A stretch of DNA of 64,000 nt, from NCBI GenBank assembly GCA_951812615.1, contig CATOSU010000001.1:806001-870000 (forward strand). Direction: 5' to 3'. Below are positions 44,580 through 53,707 of the stretch, piece by piece. The translations under genes and the position numbers were made by a program. Under the pieces are notes generated by a model. That model worked only from the letters and a program-made list of their open reading frames with translations. It was not told the DNA's origin and made no database searches. How positions within the stretch are numbered: the stretch's first letter is position 1; each line of letters begins with the position of its first letter. The DNA is from an uncultured Paracoccaceae bacterium. Lineage in GTDB: Bacteria > Pseudomonadota > Alphaproteobacteria > Rhodobacterales > Rhodobacteraceae.

Positions 44580-45237
44580 GTGTGGGCGCAGCCCCGCGCA
44601 GGCCGGCCGCATCCGCCACGGGTGTCATCCCGGCGGGCATGAGAACGGTTCTCAGCGCCTTGTCGGCAAAGACCCGTTCGCGCGCTGTGCGGCTTTCGAA
44701 CCATGCCAGAACCATCGACGTGGGCATGGCCACCGCCAGCCCGACCGCCGTGGTCAGCAGCGCCACCCAGATCCCGCCGGCCAGCAGCGACGGATCAACC
44801 GACGAGCCCGCGCTCTGCAGGCTCTGAAACGCCTTGATCATGCCCAGAACCGTGCCGAACAGGCCCAGCAGCGGAGCCAGCTGCACGACGGTATCGAGCA
44901 GCCGGAAACCCCGTTCCAGCCGGGCCAGGGCAAGCCCGGCCTCGGCATCCAGACGTCCTTCCAGCCCCGGTTGGTGCGGCGCGTCCATCGCGGCACCGAC
45001 CAGCGGTGCAAGATAGCTTCGGCTCTGGCCCAGGCGGGCGCGTGCAGCGCCCTTGTCCCCGGCATCCCAGGCGGCCAGTGCCTCGGACAGAACCCGGTGG
45101 CGGCCGACGCCTGAGGCGGCAAACTGCCAGAGCTTGTAGAAGGTGACCGCCAGCGTCAGCACTGACATCACGATCAGGATCGCAACGACAGGCCCGCCAA
45201 GGCCGAGGATCCCGCGCAGCGCGTCCAAGGGGCTCAT
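44572..45237 (-). CDS. ExbB/TolQ/MotA-family proton channel protein
   Basis: This 221-residue protein has three TM helices (about 12-38, 107-130 and 148-170). The family signature is QLAPLLGLFGTVLGMIKAFQSL, followed by LLAGGIWVALLTTAVGLAVAMP. It forms the stator-like channel with the two ExbD proteins and drives TonB. It overlaps the small periplasmic-protein gene by four bases upstream and exbD by eight downstream. Confidence 0.9.
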   Translation of the reverse strand: MSPLDALRGILGLGGPVVAILIVMSVLTLAVTFYKLWQFAASGVGRHRVLSEALAAWDAGDKGAARARLGQSRSYLAPLVGAAMDAPHQPGLEGRLDAEAGLALARLERGFRLLDTVVQLAPLLGLFGTVLGMIKAFQSLQSAGSSVDPSLLAGGIWVALLTTAVGLAVAMPTSMVLAWFESRTARERVFADKALRTVLMPAGMTPVADAAGLRGAAPTHA

Positions 45238-45668
45238 CCGATCAGCTCCACCGACAGCCGGCTGCCCAATGTCAGCGCGTCCTGACAGACGCCGCTTTCG
45301 GTGCCATCGACGACGCAGGTACTCGCCCCGTTGATCAGCGCCTGACCGATGTTGTCGCAGGCCATGCCCGGCAGGTCGAACTGGCGCACGCGCGGCCGGT
45401 CCGCGGGCAGGTCGCGGAAATCGAAGAGCGACAGGCTGACGACCCCGCCCGAGGTGTCAAAGATCACCGTTTCGAACACGGCCTGATCAATCGGGGCTCC
45501 GGTTTCGTTGCGCGCCACGAAGGTCAGCCGGCACGCGCCTCCGACATCCTGCGCTGCGTTAAGTTCCAGGTTGAGCCGCGCAGGCGTGTCGCCGGCGGAC
45601 TGGGCGAATGCAACCACCGGTGTTGCAACGGCCAGCAGTGCGGCAAGGGCGAAGGGACGAAACGGCAT
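45234..45668 (-). CDS. Periplasmic protein of unknown function in the TonB operon
   Basis: This 144-residue protein has a signal peptide (MPFRPFALAALLAVATPVVAFA, cut near residue 23). Its beta-rich domain contains ARLNLELNAAQDVGGACRLTFVARN and four cysteines that could make two disulfides. I recognise no named family. It is the first gene of the exbB-exbD-exbD-tonB cluster, overlapping exbB by four bases, which suggests a role linked to the TonB system or its receptor. Confidence 0.75.
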   Translation of the reverse strand: MPFRPFALAALLAVATPVVAFAQSAGDTPARLNLELNAAQDVGGACRLTFVARNETGAPIDQAVFETVIFDTSGGVVSLSLFDFRDLPADRPRVRQFDLPGMACDNIGQALINGASTCVVDGTESGVCQDALTLGSRLSVELIG

Positions 45669-45855
45669 GTTCAGGGTCCTTGTTGCGTGTCGCCGGGAAC
45701 AGGTCCGCGGCCTACTGCAAACGCCCCGGTCCGGCATTCCGCATCCCTTATCGCAGTCGGCGTTAGCGCGGAAGTGTCTCGCACGGCATTGTGCTTAAAA
45801 CCGCTTATTACGCGCATATTCGGGCAGGGACAGGGTGCGACTGGACATGCCCGGC

Positions 45856-46566
45856 TCAGGTCGAATGATCGTCAATCAGCGGGCTTGGCCGCGCGAACCG
45901 TTTCAGATCCTCGATATCGCCGATGGATATGGTGTTGCCGTCCACGGTAACGCCGTAGGGCCTCAGCCCCTTGAACGCGCGGCTGAGGTTTTCCGGTGTC
46001 ATCCCCAGATACGAGGCAAGACGGCGCTTTTCAAAACTCAGTTCGAATTTCATGCCGCCACCGCTTCTGGCCTGCAGACGCAGCAGATAGTTGGCCAGCC
46101 GCTCCAGAGACGTCCGCAGCTTCAGGTCCTTTTGCACCTTGACCACCGACCGGTAGCAGATCGCCAGTTCATTCACGATGGCCCGGGCGAAATGATGGTC
46201 GACATCGAAGATCGCCCTGACATCCTGACTGGGCAGCAGGACGATACGGCTTTTCTCCAGCGTTCGGGCCGACATCAGGTATTGGGCATCCTTGATCGTC
46301 GCGGCCAGAATGAAAGTCGAGATTGGCCGCACGGTGGCCATGCAGGTTTCGTGCCCGTTCCAGCTGGCAAAAAGATCGACGGAACCAGACATGATGATGT
46401 GCAGGAAATCGCAGGGATCGCCCTCGGTGATCAGTTCGATATGCGGCGGAAAGGTCTGCACATAGGCGCCACGCATCAGCGACTGAAAATGATCCGGCGC
46501 CATCTCCGCAAAGAGCGGAAGCGCACGGATGTCCGGATAATCCGATTCTGAAAAGCCGATATGCAT
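45856..46566 (-). CDS. narR: Crp/Fnr-family regulator, NarR-like
   Basis: This 236-residue regulator has an N-terminal cyclic-nucleotide-binding-like beta-roll (about 10-125), a dimerisation helix and a C-terminal winged helix-turn-helix. The recognition helix has Glu-x-x-Ser-Arg (TPENLSRAF), the FNR specificity triad for TTGAT half-sites. The N-terminal cysteine cluster of FNR is absent, as in NarR of Paracoccus, which activates narKGHJI in response to nitrate or nitrite. It is divergent from narK1. The ATG at 46566 with AGGGA upstream is preferred, because the earlier ATG at 46608 lies inside a regulatory palindrome. DnrD-type regulators are the alternative. Confidence 0.8.
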   Translation of the reverse strand: MHIGFSESDYPDIRALPLFAEMAPDHFQSLMRGAYVQTFPPHIELITEGDPCDFLHIIMSGSVDLFASWNGHETCMATVRPISTFILAATIKDAQYLMSARTLEKSRIVLLPSQDVRAIFDVDHHFARAIVNELAICYRSVVKVQKDLKLRTSLERLANYLLRLQARSGGGMKFELSFEKRRLASYLGMTPENLSRAFKGLRPYGVTVDGNTISIGDIEDLKRFARPSPLIDDHST

Positions 46567-46601
46567 AGATTTGTTCCCTGTCCGGATTGAGGCGGGCTCG
46601 C

Positions 46602-46615
46602 TTGACATTTGTCAA
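46602..46615. promoter_or_regulatory. FNR/NarR-type palindrome near narR
   Basis: TTGAC-ATTT-GTCAA is a perfect FNR/CRP-type dyad 36 bases upstream of the preferred narR start. On the minus strand its first six bases read TTGACA, so it could overlap the narR -35 element and serve autoregulation. Confidence 0.6.
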
Positions 46616-46715
46616 GCGTCGAATTGCCTGACGCACTGCCGCGCCTTGATCTGCGCCGCCGACAGACACGAAAAATTCATGTAAGCTGTTTATTTTACAA
46701 GAAAAAATCACGTTC

Positions 46716-46729
46716 TTGATCTGCATCAA
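46716..46729 (+). promoter_or_regulatory. FNR/NarR box controlling narK1
   Basis: TTGAT-CTGC-ATCAA matches the FNR consensus (TTGAT-N4-ATCAA) exactly. It lies about 100 bases upstream of the narK1 start. If it acts as a class II site centred near -41.5, transcription would start near 46764. The adjacent NarR-like protein has the matching ExxSR recognition helix. Confidence 0.82.
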
Positions 46730-46830
46730 GACTCTCGGGCGCGGAACTCTCTCTCATAGGGACAGAAAAAATTTGGCCCTTCCCCGACGCTCCACCGCAG
46801 GGAATGGCCGCGGCGAGAAAGGGCCGACAG

Positions 46831-48246
46831 ATGGAAATTCAGAACAAGGCCACAGGGTTGTGGCGCAATTTCTTCAACGTGAGGATGGTGCAGATCAGAA
46901 CGTTCCACATGACGTGGTTTGCGTTCTTTTCGTGTTTCTTCGCCTGGTTCGGTATCGCGCCGCTGATGATCGTCGTGCGCGACGAGATGGGTTTCACGAA
47001 GAGCCAGGTTGGCTGGACCATCATCGCGTCCGTTGCGGTCACCATTCTGGCCCGGTTCTTCATCGGCTGGCTCTGTGACCGGATCGGCCCACGGCTGGCT
47101 TATACGGCCCTGCTGATATTCGGTGCTTTCCCGGTGGCCGGTATCGGTCTTGCCAACAGCTTTGAGAGCTTCCTGATCTTCCGGCTGATGATCGGTGTGA
47201 TCGGGGCGTCGTTTGTCATCACCCAATACCACACCTCGGTCATGTTCGCGCCGAACGTGGTGGGCACGGCAAACGCCACCAGCGCCGGCTGGGGTAACCT
47301 TGGCGGCGGGGTCACGCAGTTTGCCATGCCGCTGGTCTTCTCGGTCTTCGTTCTGGGCTTCGGCTTTACCGATGCACAGGGCTGGCGGCTGTCGATGGTC
47401 GTGGTGGGGATCGTGATCTTCTGCGTCGGCATCGCCTACTACTTCTTCACGCAGGACGCGCCGGACGGCAACTTCAAGGACCTCAGGGCACAGGGCAAAC
47501 TCGAAGAAAAAGAGAAAGTTACCGGCGCCTATTTCCAGGCCTTGTCGGATTACCGGGTCTGGGCGCTGTTCCTGATCTACGCCGCCTGCTTCGGCATCGA
47601 ACTGACCGTCAACAACGTCGCGGCGCTTTACTTCTTCGACTATTTCGACGGGCTGACCATGGTCACCGCCGGCCTGATCGCCGCCTCCTTCGGGCTGATG
47701 AACATCTTTGCCCGGACGCTGGGCGGTATCTTCGGCGACAACTTTGCGTCGCTCTTCGGGCTCAAGGGACGGACCTTCTGGCTGTTCGTCGTCCTGCTTG
47801 GTGAAGGTCTGGCGCTGATGCTGTTCAGCCGGATGGACGTGCTGTTCCTTGCGATCCCGATGCTCGTCATCTTCTCGCTCTTCACCCAGATGTCCGAAGG
47901 CGCCACCTACTCGGTCGTCCCGTTCATCAACAAGCGCGCCCTTGGCGCGGTGGCCGGCACGGTCGGTGCAGGCGGAAACGCCGGTGCTGTCGCCGCGGGT
48001 TTCCTGTTCAAGAGCGACATCCCATGGAACGACGCGTTCCTCTATCTCGGCATGGTCGTGGCCTGCGCATCGGTTCTGGCCTTCCTGGTCCGGTTCTCCA
48101 CCGAGCAGGAGGACGAAGAGGCCGCGCTTTATGAAAAGGCGCAGCTCGACGCGCTGGAACTGCGCGCCGCCCGTGCCGTCGAACGCCTGAACAGCTCCAA
48201 GGCGATCGTCGAAGAATACAACCGCACGCACGAAGCCAAAGTGTGA
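46831..48246 (+). CDS. narK1: NarK1-type nitrate/proton MFS transporter
   Basis: This 471-residue protein of the nitrate/nitrite porter family has twelve TM helices. It shows FHMTWFAFFSCFFAWFGIAPL in TM1, RDEMGFTKSQVGW, the arginine-bearing helix RLMIGVIGASFVITQYHTSVMF and the family signature GWGNLGGGVTQFAMP. The sequence resembles the NarK1 half of the fused NarK1-NarK2 protein of Paracoccus, a nitrate-proton symporter type. The start MEIQNKATGLW (AAGGG upstream) is preferred over an ATG nine codons earlier. A charged C-terminal tail of about 45 residues follows. Confidence 0.9.
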   Translation: MEIQNKATGLWRNFFNVRMVQIRTFHMTWFAFFSCFFAWFGIAPLMIVVRDEMGFTKSQVGWTIIASVAVTILARFFIGWLCDRIGPRLAYTALLIFGAFPVAGIGLANSFESFLIFRLMIGVIGASFVITQYHTSVMFAPNVVGTANATSAGWGNLGGGVTQFAMPLVFSVFVLGFGFTDAQGWRLSMVVVGIVIFCVGIAYYFFTQDAPDGNFKDLRAQGKLEEKEKVTGAYFQALSDYRVWALFLIYAACFGIELTVNNVAALYFFDYFDGLTMVTAGLIAASFGLMNIFARTLGGIFGDNFASLFGLKGRTFWLFVVLLGEGLALMLFSRMDVLFLAIPMLVIFSLFTQMSEGATYSVVPFINKRALGAVAGTVGAGGNAGAVAAGFLFKSDIPWNDAFLYLGMVVACASVLAFLVRFSTEQEDEEAALYEKAQLDALELRAARAVERLNSSKAIVEEYNRTHEAKV

Positions 48247-48256
48247 GCCAAACGCG

Positions 48257-48282
48257 GCAGGGTGCCCGCCGTGGCGCCCTGC
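48257..48282 (+). promoter_or_regulatory. Intercistronic hairpin between narK1 and narK2
   Basis: A 10-bp stem with one G-U pair (48257-48266 with 48273-48282) and a 6-base loop lies in the 64-base gap after narK1. It may be an mRNA-stabilising or attenuating element within the operon. No T-run follows. Confidence 0.4.
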
Positions 48283-48310
48283 CCTTCCAACCCCCGAGGA
48301 GGGAAAAACC

Positions 48311-49918
48311 GTGGGACAAGACCTGAGAAACTGGACACCGGATGAAGAGGCCTTCTGGACCTCGACCGGCAAGTCCATTGCAAACCGCAACCTGTGGATT
48401 TCGATCCCGAGCCTTCTGTGCGGCTTCGCTGTCTGGCTCTACTGGGGCATCATCACCGTTCAGATGCTGAACCTGGGCTTCGATTTCGCCAAGTCCGAGC
48501 TCTTTACCCTTGCCGCGATTGCCGGCCTGACAGGGGCGACGCTGCGCATTCCGTCCACCTTCTTTATCCGCATCGCAGGCGGCCGGAATACCATCTTCTT
48601 CACCACCGCGTTGCTCATGATCCCGGCGGCCATGACCGGCTTTGCCTTGCAGGATCCCGACACGCCGCTGTGGTATTTCCAGATGCTGGCCTTCATGAGC
48701 GGCATCGGCGGCGGCAACTTCGCCAGCTCGATGTCGAACATCTCGTTCTTCTTTCCCAAGAAGATCCAGGGCTACGCGCTGGGGATGAACGCAGGTCTGG
48801 GCAATTTCGGCGTCACCACGATGCAGATCCTGATCCCGCTGGTGATGACCATGGGCATCTTCGGCGGCGAGCCGTTGATCCTTGAAAACACCTCGGGCAC
48901 CCTGATCGGCAAGATCCCGGCCGGGTCCGAGACCTATATCCACAACGCCGGTTTCGTCTGGCTGGTGTTCCTCGTGCCGCTTGCCTTCCTTGGCTGGTTC
49001 GGCATGAACAACATCCGCGACGAACATGTCAGCCCCGAGATCCCCAACCCGATCGGTGCCTTCGGCATCATCATCGGCATGCTGGTTATCGGGCTGATCT
49101 GCGCGGCCTTCGGCCTGTGGCTGATGTTGCCGGAAAGCGTGGGCGGATCGGGCTTCGGTGTCTCGAAATGGATCGTGCTGCCGATCGTCATCGGGCTGAC
49201 CGTTCTGGGCCTGCGGATGATCCCCGGCGCAGTTGGTCAGAACCTCAACCGCCAGTACCGGATCTTCGGCAACAAGCACACCTGGGCGATGACCGTGATC
49301 TACACCATGACATTCGGCAGCTTCATCGGCTACTCGGCGGCGCTGGCGCTGACCATCAAGGTCGTCTTCGGCTTCAGCCATATCGAGGTGGACGGCGTGC
49401 TGACCCATGACACGGTCAACCCGAACGGTCCGTCGGCGCTGATGTTTGCTTGGATGGGTCCCTTTATCGGTGCTTTGATCCGTCCGATCGGCGGCATGAT
49501 GTCCGACAAGCTGGGCGGCGCGCGGGTGACGCAATGGATCTCGGTCGTCATGGTCGGGTCCGCACTTGGCCTCGCCTACCTGATCCAGCAGGCCTATGGC
49601 TCGGCAACGCCTGAACAGTATTTCGCACCGTTCCTCGGCCTGTTCCTGCTGCTCTTCGCGGCAACGGGTATCGGAAACGGGTCGACCTTCCGGACCATCG
49701 CGGTTGCCTTTGACAAGGAGCAGGCCGGCCCGGTGCTGGGCTGGACCTCTGCCGTCGCCGCCTACGGCGCGTTCATCATCCCGAAGGTCTTCGGCGAACA
49801 GATGGGCGCCGGAACGCCGCAACACGCGCTCTATGGTTTTGCAGCCTTCTACGTGCTCTGCATCATCATCAACTGGTGGTTCTACCTGCGGCCGAACGCC
49901 TACATCCAGAACCCGTAA
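48311..49918 (+). CDS. narK2: NarK2-type nitrate/nitrite antiporter
   Basis: This 535-residue MFS protein of the nitrate/nitrite porter family shows GLTGATLRIPSTFFI, FMSGIGGGNFASSMSNISFFFP and the signature GMNAGLGNFGVTTMQ. The longer central loops are typical of the NarK2 type, which exchanges nitrate for nitrite. The start is a GTG with GAGGAGGG ten bases upstream. In Paracoccus the NarK1 and NarK2 domains are one polypeptide; here they are separate genes 64 bases apart. Confidence 0.9.
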   Translation: MGQDLRNWTPDEEAFWTSTGKSIANRNLWISIPSLLCGFAVWLYWGIITVQMLNLGFDFAKSELFTLAAIAGLTGATLRIPSTFFIRIAGGRNTIFFTTALLMIPAAMTGFALQDPDTPLWYFQMLAFMSGIGGGNFASSMSNISFFFPKKIQGYALGMNAGLGNFGVTTMQILIPLVMTMGIFGGEPLILENTSGTLIGKIPAGSETYIHNAGFVWLVFLVPLAFLGWFGMNNIRDEHVSPEIPNPIGAFGIIIGMLVIGLICAAFGLWLMLPESVGGSGFGVSKWIVLPIVIGLTVLGLRMIPGAVGQNLNRQYRIFGNKHTWAMTVIYTMTFGSFIGYSAALALTIKVVFGFSHIEVDGVLTHDTVNPNGPSALMFAWMGPFIGALIRPIGGMMSDKLGGARVTQWISVVMVGSALGLAYLIQQAYGSATPEQYFAPFLGLFLLLFAATGIGNGSTFRTIAVAFDKEQAGPVLGWTSAVAAYGAFIIPKVFGEQMGAGTPQHALYGFAAFYVLCIIINWWFYLRPNAYIQNP

Positions 49919-49928
49919 CACCACAAAG

Positions 49929-49953
49929 GGCGCGCCGCCCGGCGTGGCGCGCC
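49929..49953 (+). promoter_or_regulatory. Intercistronic hairpin between narK2 and narG
   Basis: An 8-bp perfect stem (GGCGCGCC at 49929-49936 and 49946-49953) lies in the 60-base gap before narG. It resembles the hairpin before narK2 in placement and could stabilise processed nar mRNAs. The role is inferred. Confidence 0.4.
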
Positions 49954-49978
49954 TCTCCCCCAATCTGAGGACCACATC

Positions 49979-52900
49979 ATGAGCCACCTGCTCGACAGAC
50001 TGAATTTCCTCCAGTCCAAGGAACTGGAAAAGTTTGCCAACGGCCACGGGCAGGTAACCCGTGAAAGCCGCGACTGGGAAGACACCTATCGCAACCGCTG
50101 GCGCCACGACAAAATCGTCCGCTCGACCCACGGGGTAAACTGCACCGGATCCTGTTCGTGGAAAATCTATGTCAAATCCGGCATCGTCACATGGGAAACC
50201 CAGCAGACGGATTATCCCCGCACCCGGCCCGATCTGCCAAATCACGAACCGCGCGGCTGCGCGCGGGGGGCCTCCTACAGCTGGTATCTCTATTCCGCAA
50301 ACCGTGTGAAGAACCCGCTGGTGCGCGGACGGCTGATGAAGGTGTGGCGCAAGATGCGGGCGACCATGTCGCCGATCGAGGCCTGGACCAAGCTGCAGAA
50401 CGACCCGATCCTGCGCAACTCCTACGTTGAAACCCGCGGCAAGGGCGGGTTCGTGCGGGCGTCATGGGACGAGGCGACCGAAATCACCGCCGCGGCCAAT
50501 GCCTATACCGCAAAAACCTACGGTCCTGACCGCGTGATCGGGTTTTCCCCGATCCCGGCCATGTCCATGGTCTCTTACGCGGCCGGGTCGCGGTATCTGA
50601 GCCTGCTGGGCGGCGTGTGCATGTCCTTCTATGACTGGTACTGCGATCTGCCGCCGGCCTCGCCCATGACATGGGGCGAACAGACCGACGTTCCGGAAAG
50701 CGCCGACTGGTACAATGCCGGCTACCTGCTGTTGTGGGGCTCGAACGTGCCGCAGACCCGGACGCCGGACGCGCATTTCTATACCGAGGCCCGTTATCGC
50801 GGCACCAAATCCGCCGTTATCTGCCCGGATTATTCCGAAGCCGCCAAGTTCGGCGACGTCTGGCTGAACGCCAAACAGGGCACCGACGCGGCGCTGGCCA
50901 TGGCCTTTGGCCATGTCATCCTGCGCGAATTCCACCTTGACCGGCAGTCCGAATACTTCACCGAATACTGCCGCAAATACAGCGATTTCCCGATGCTTGT
51001 CCGGCTGGAGGAAAAGGACGGAAAGCTGGTTCCGGGACGGTTCCTGCGGGCTGACGATCTTGTCGGCAAGCTGGACGAAAAGAACAATCCGGAATGGAAA
51101 ACCGTCGCCTTTGACCGCAAATCCGGCAGCCTGACAGCACCGAACGGATCGGTCGGCTATCGCTGGGGCGAACAGGGGAAATGGAACCTCGAAGAACGTG
51201 CGGGTGACGGCGACACCGAACTGGCGATGTCCTTCCTGCTCGAAGAGGATCACGACGACATTGTCGGGGTCGATTTCCCCTATTTCGGCGTGGACGCGAC
51301 CGAAAACTTCACCACCGGTGATACACGGCCGAACATTCTGACCAAAAACGTGCCGGTCAAGAAGGTAAAGGTCGGGCGCAAGAACGAGCTGGTCGCAACC
51401 GTGTTCGACCTGTTCTGCGCCAATTACGGGCTGGACCGCGGGATCGGCGGCGACTGGGTCGCGAACAGCTATTCCGACGATGTGCCGGGCACCCCGGCCT
51501 GGGCCGAGAAGATCACCGGCGTGCCCGCCGACAAGATCATCCATGTTGCCCGCGAATTCGCCGACACTGCCGAAAAGACCGAAGGCAAGTCGATGATCAT
51601 CATCGGCGCGGCGATGAACCACTGGTACCACATGGACATGAACTATCGCGGCGTCATCAACATGCTGGTGATGTGCGGCTGCGTGGGTCAGTCCGGCGGC
51701 GGCTGGGCGCATTACGTCGGGCAGGAAAAGCTGCGGCCACAGACCGGCTGGCTTCCGCTGGCCTTCGCGCTCGACTGGAACCGCCCGCCACGGCACATGA
51801 ACTCCACCTCGATGTGGTACGCGCATACCGACCAGTGGCGCTACGAAACCCTGACGGCGGGTGAAATCCTGTCGCCGACCGCACCCGAGGGCGACTGGGA
51901 CATCAGCCTGATCGACTATAACATCCGCGCCGAGCGGATGGGCTGGCTGCCGTCCGCGCCTCAGCTCAAGACCAACCCGCTGGAGGTGGCCAAGGCCGCG
52001 AAAGAGGCGGGCAAGGAGATCCCGGCCTTCGTCGCCGAACAGCTGAAATCCGGCGATCTGGAAATGTCCTGCGAGGACCCTGACGATCCTGCGAACTGGC
52101 CGCGCAACCTGTTCGTCTGGCGGTCGAACCTGCTGGGATCCTCGGGCAAGGGGCATGAGTACTTCCTCAAGCACCTGCTGGGCACCGATCACGGGGTCAT
52201 GGGCAAGGATCTGGGTGAAGAAGGCGCGCAGCTTCCGAAAGAGGCGAAGTGGCACGATGAAGGGCCGCGCGGCAAGCTCGACCTGCTGGTGACCATCGAT
52301 TTCCGGATGTCGACCACGGCGGTTTACTCCGACATCGTGCTGCCCACGGCCAGCTGGTATGAAAAAAACGATCTCAATACCAGCGACATGCACCCGTTCA
52401 TCCACCCGCTGCAGGCGGCGGTGGATCCGGCCTACGAGTCCAAATCGGACTGGGAGATCTTCAAGTCGATCGCGAAGAAGTTCCAGGAGGTCGCGCCGGA
52501 AATCCTCGGACAGGAAACCGACATCGTCGCCCTGCCGATCCTGCACGACACCCCTGCCGAGATTGCGCAGGATCAGGTGAAGGACTGGAAGAAAGGTGAA
52601 TGCGACCTGATCCCGGGCAAGACCGCGCCGAACTACATCCCCGTCGAACGGGATTACACAGCGATTTATGACCGCTTCGTCGCGCTTGGGCCGCTCCTGG
52701 ACAAGATCGGCAATGGCGGCAAGGGCATCGCCTGGAACACCGAACACGAGGTGCAGCATCTGCGCGACCTGAACGGTGTCTGGGACGACGGCCCTGCCGA
52801 AGGGTGCGCGAAGATCGTGACCGACATCGACGCCTCAGAAGTGGTGTTGATGCTGGCACCGGAAACCAACGGCGAGGTCGCGGTGAAGGCGTGGGAGGCG

Positions 52901-53707
52901 CTGTCGAAAATCACCGGGCGCGATCATACCCACCTTGCGATACCCAAGGAGGACGAAAAGATCCGGTTCCGCGATATCGCCGCGCAGCCGCGCAAGATCA
53001 TCTCGTCGCCGACATGGTCCGGGCTGGAAAGCGAAAAGGTCTGCTACAACGCCGGCTACACCAACGTGCACGAGCTGATCCCGTGGCGGACGCTGACGGG
53101 ACGGCAGCAGCTCTATCAGGATCATCTGTGGATGCGGGCGTTCGGCGAAGGGTTCATGTCCTACCGGCCCCCGGTGGATCTGAAGACCATCAACGACGAG
53201 GTGCGCGATGCCGAGGACACGCTGTTCCTCAACTTCATCACCCCGCACCAGAAATGGGGCATCCATTCCACCTATTCCGACAACCTGCTGATGCTGACGC
53301 TCAACCGCGGTGGCCCGGTGATCTGGATTTCCGAGAATGACGCCGCGAAGGCCGGGATCTCGGATAACGACTGGGTGGAGCTCTACAACGTCAACGGCGC
53401 GCTGACCGCGCGGGCGGTGGTGAGCCAGCGGATGAAGGACGGAACCACCTTCATGTACCATGCGCAGGAAAAGATCGTGAATACGCCCGGGTCGGAAAAG
53501 ACCGGCCATCGGGGCGGCATCCACAACTCGGTCACCCGCGCGGTGGTCAAGCCCACACACATGATCGGCGGTTATGCCCAGCAGTCCTACGGGTTCAACT
53601 ACTACGGCACCGTCGGCGCCAACCGGGACGAATACGTCATCGTCAGGAAAATGAAAAAGGTCGACTGGCTCGATCGTGAAGCATCTCCGAAGGAGGCAGC
53701 AGAATGA
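49979..53707 (+). CDS. narG: Respiratory nitrate reductase alpha subunit NarG
   Basis: This 1242-residue molybdopterin-guanine-dinucleotide enzyme is the catalytic subunit that reduces nitrate to nitrite on the cytoplasmic face. The FS0 cluster motif is His51-x3-Cys55-x3-Cys59-x34-Cys94. The segment FYDWYCDLPPASP supplies the aspartate ligand to molybdenum (about Asp223). Length and N-terminus (MSHLLDRLNFLQSKELEKFANGHG) match the family and there is no twin-arginine signal, so the enzyme faces inward. narG overlaps narH by four bases. Confidence 0.98.
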   Translation: MSHLLDRLNFLQSKELEKFANGHGQVTRESRDWEDTYRNRWRHDKIVRSTHGVNCTGSCSWKIYVKSGIVTWETQQTDYPRTRPDLPNHEPRGCARGASYSWYLYSANRVKNPLVRGRLMKVWRKMRATMSPIEAWTKLQNDPILRNSYVETRGKGGFVRASWDEATEITAAANAYTAKTYGPDRVIGFSPIPAMSMVSYAAGSRYLSLLGGVCMSFYDWYCDLPPASPMTWGEQTDVPESADWYNAGYLLLWGSNVPQTRTPDAHFYTEARYRGTKSAVICPDYSEAAKFGDVWLNAKQGTDAALAMAFGHVILREFHLDRQSEYFTEYCRKYSDFPMLVRLEEKDGKLVPGRFLRADDLVGKLDEKNNPEWKTVAFDRKSGSLTAPNGSVGYRWGEQGKWNLEERAGDGDTELAMSFLLEEDHDDIVGVDFPYFGVDATENFTTGDTRPNILTKNVPVKKVKVGRKNELVATVFDLFCANYGLDRGIGGDWVANSYSDDVPGTPAWAEKITGVPADKIIHVAREFADTAEKTEGKSMIIIGAAMNHWYHMDMNYRGVINMLVMCGCVGQSGGGWAHYVGQEKLRPQTGWLPLAFALDWNRPPRHMNSTSMWYAHTDQWRYETLTAGEILSPTAPEGDWDISLIDYNIRAERMGWLPSAPQLKTNPLEVAKAAKEAGKEIPAFVAEQLKSGDLEMSCEDPDDPANWPRNLFVWRSNLLGSSGKGHEYFLKHLLGTDHGVMGKDLGEEGAQLPKEAKWHDEGPRGKLDLLVTIDFRMSTTAVYSDIVLPTASWYEKNDLNTSDMHPFIHPLQAAVDPAYESKSDWEIFKSIAKKFQEVAPEILGQETDIVALPILHDTPAEIAQDQVKDWKKGECDLIPGKTAPNYIPVERDYTAIYDRFVALGPLLDKIGNGGKGIAWNTEHEVQHLRDLNGVWDDGPAEGCAKIVTDIDASEVVLMLAPETNGEVAVKAWEALSKITGRDHTHLAIPKEDEKIRFRDIAAQPRKIISSPTWSGLESEKVCYNAGYTNVHELIPWRTLTGRQQLYQDHLWMRAFGEGFMSYRPPVDLKTINDEVRDAEDTLFLNFITPHQKWGIHSTYSDNLLMLTLNRGGPVIWISENDAAKAGISDNDWVELYNVNGALTARAVVSQRMKDGTTFMYHAQEKIVNTPGSEKTGHRGGIHNSVTRAVVKPTHMIGGYAQQSYGFNYYGTVGANRDEYVIVRKMKKVDWLDREASPKEAAE

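Noticed and set aside
46567-46608. Start of the NarR-like protein at the ATG at 46608
   Set aside because: That ATG lies within a TTGAC-N4-GTCAA palindrome and has no ribosome-binding site; the ATG at 46566 has AGGGA upstream and gives the normal family N-terminus.
48008-52759. Very long minus-strand frames opposite narK2 and narG
   Set aside because: They reflect codon bias on the coding strand; narG and narK2 are unmistakable.
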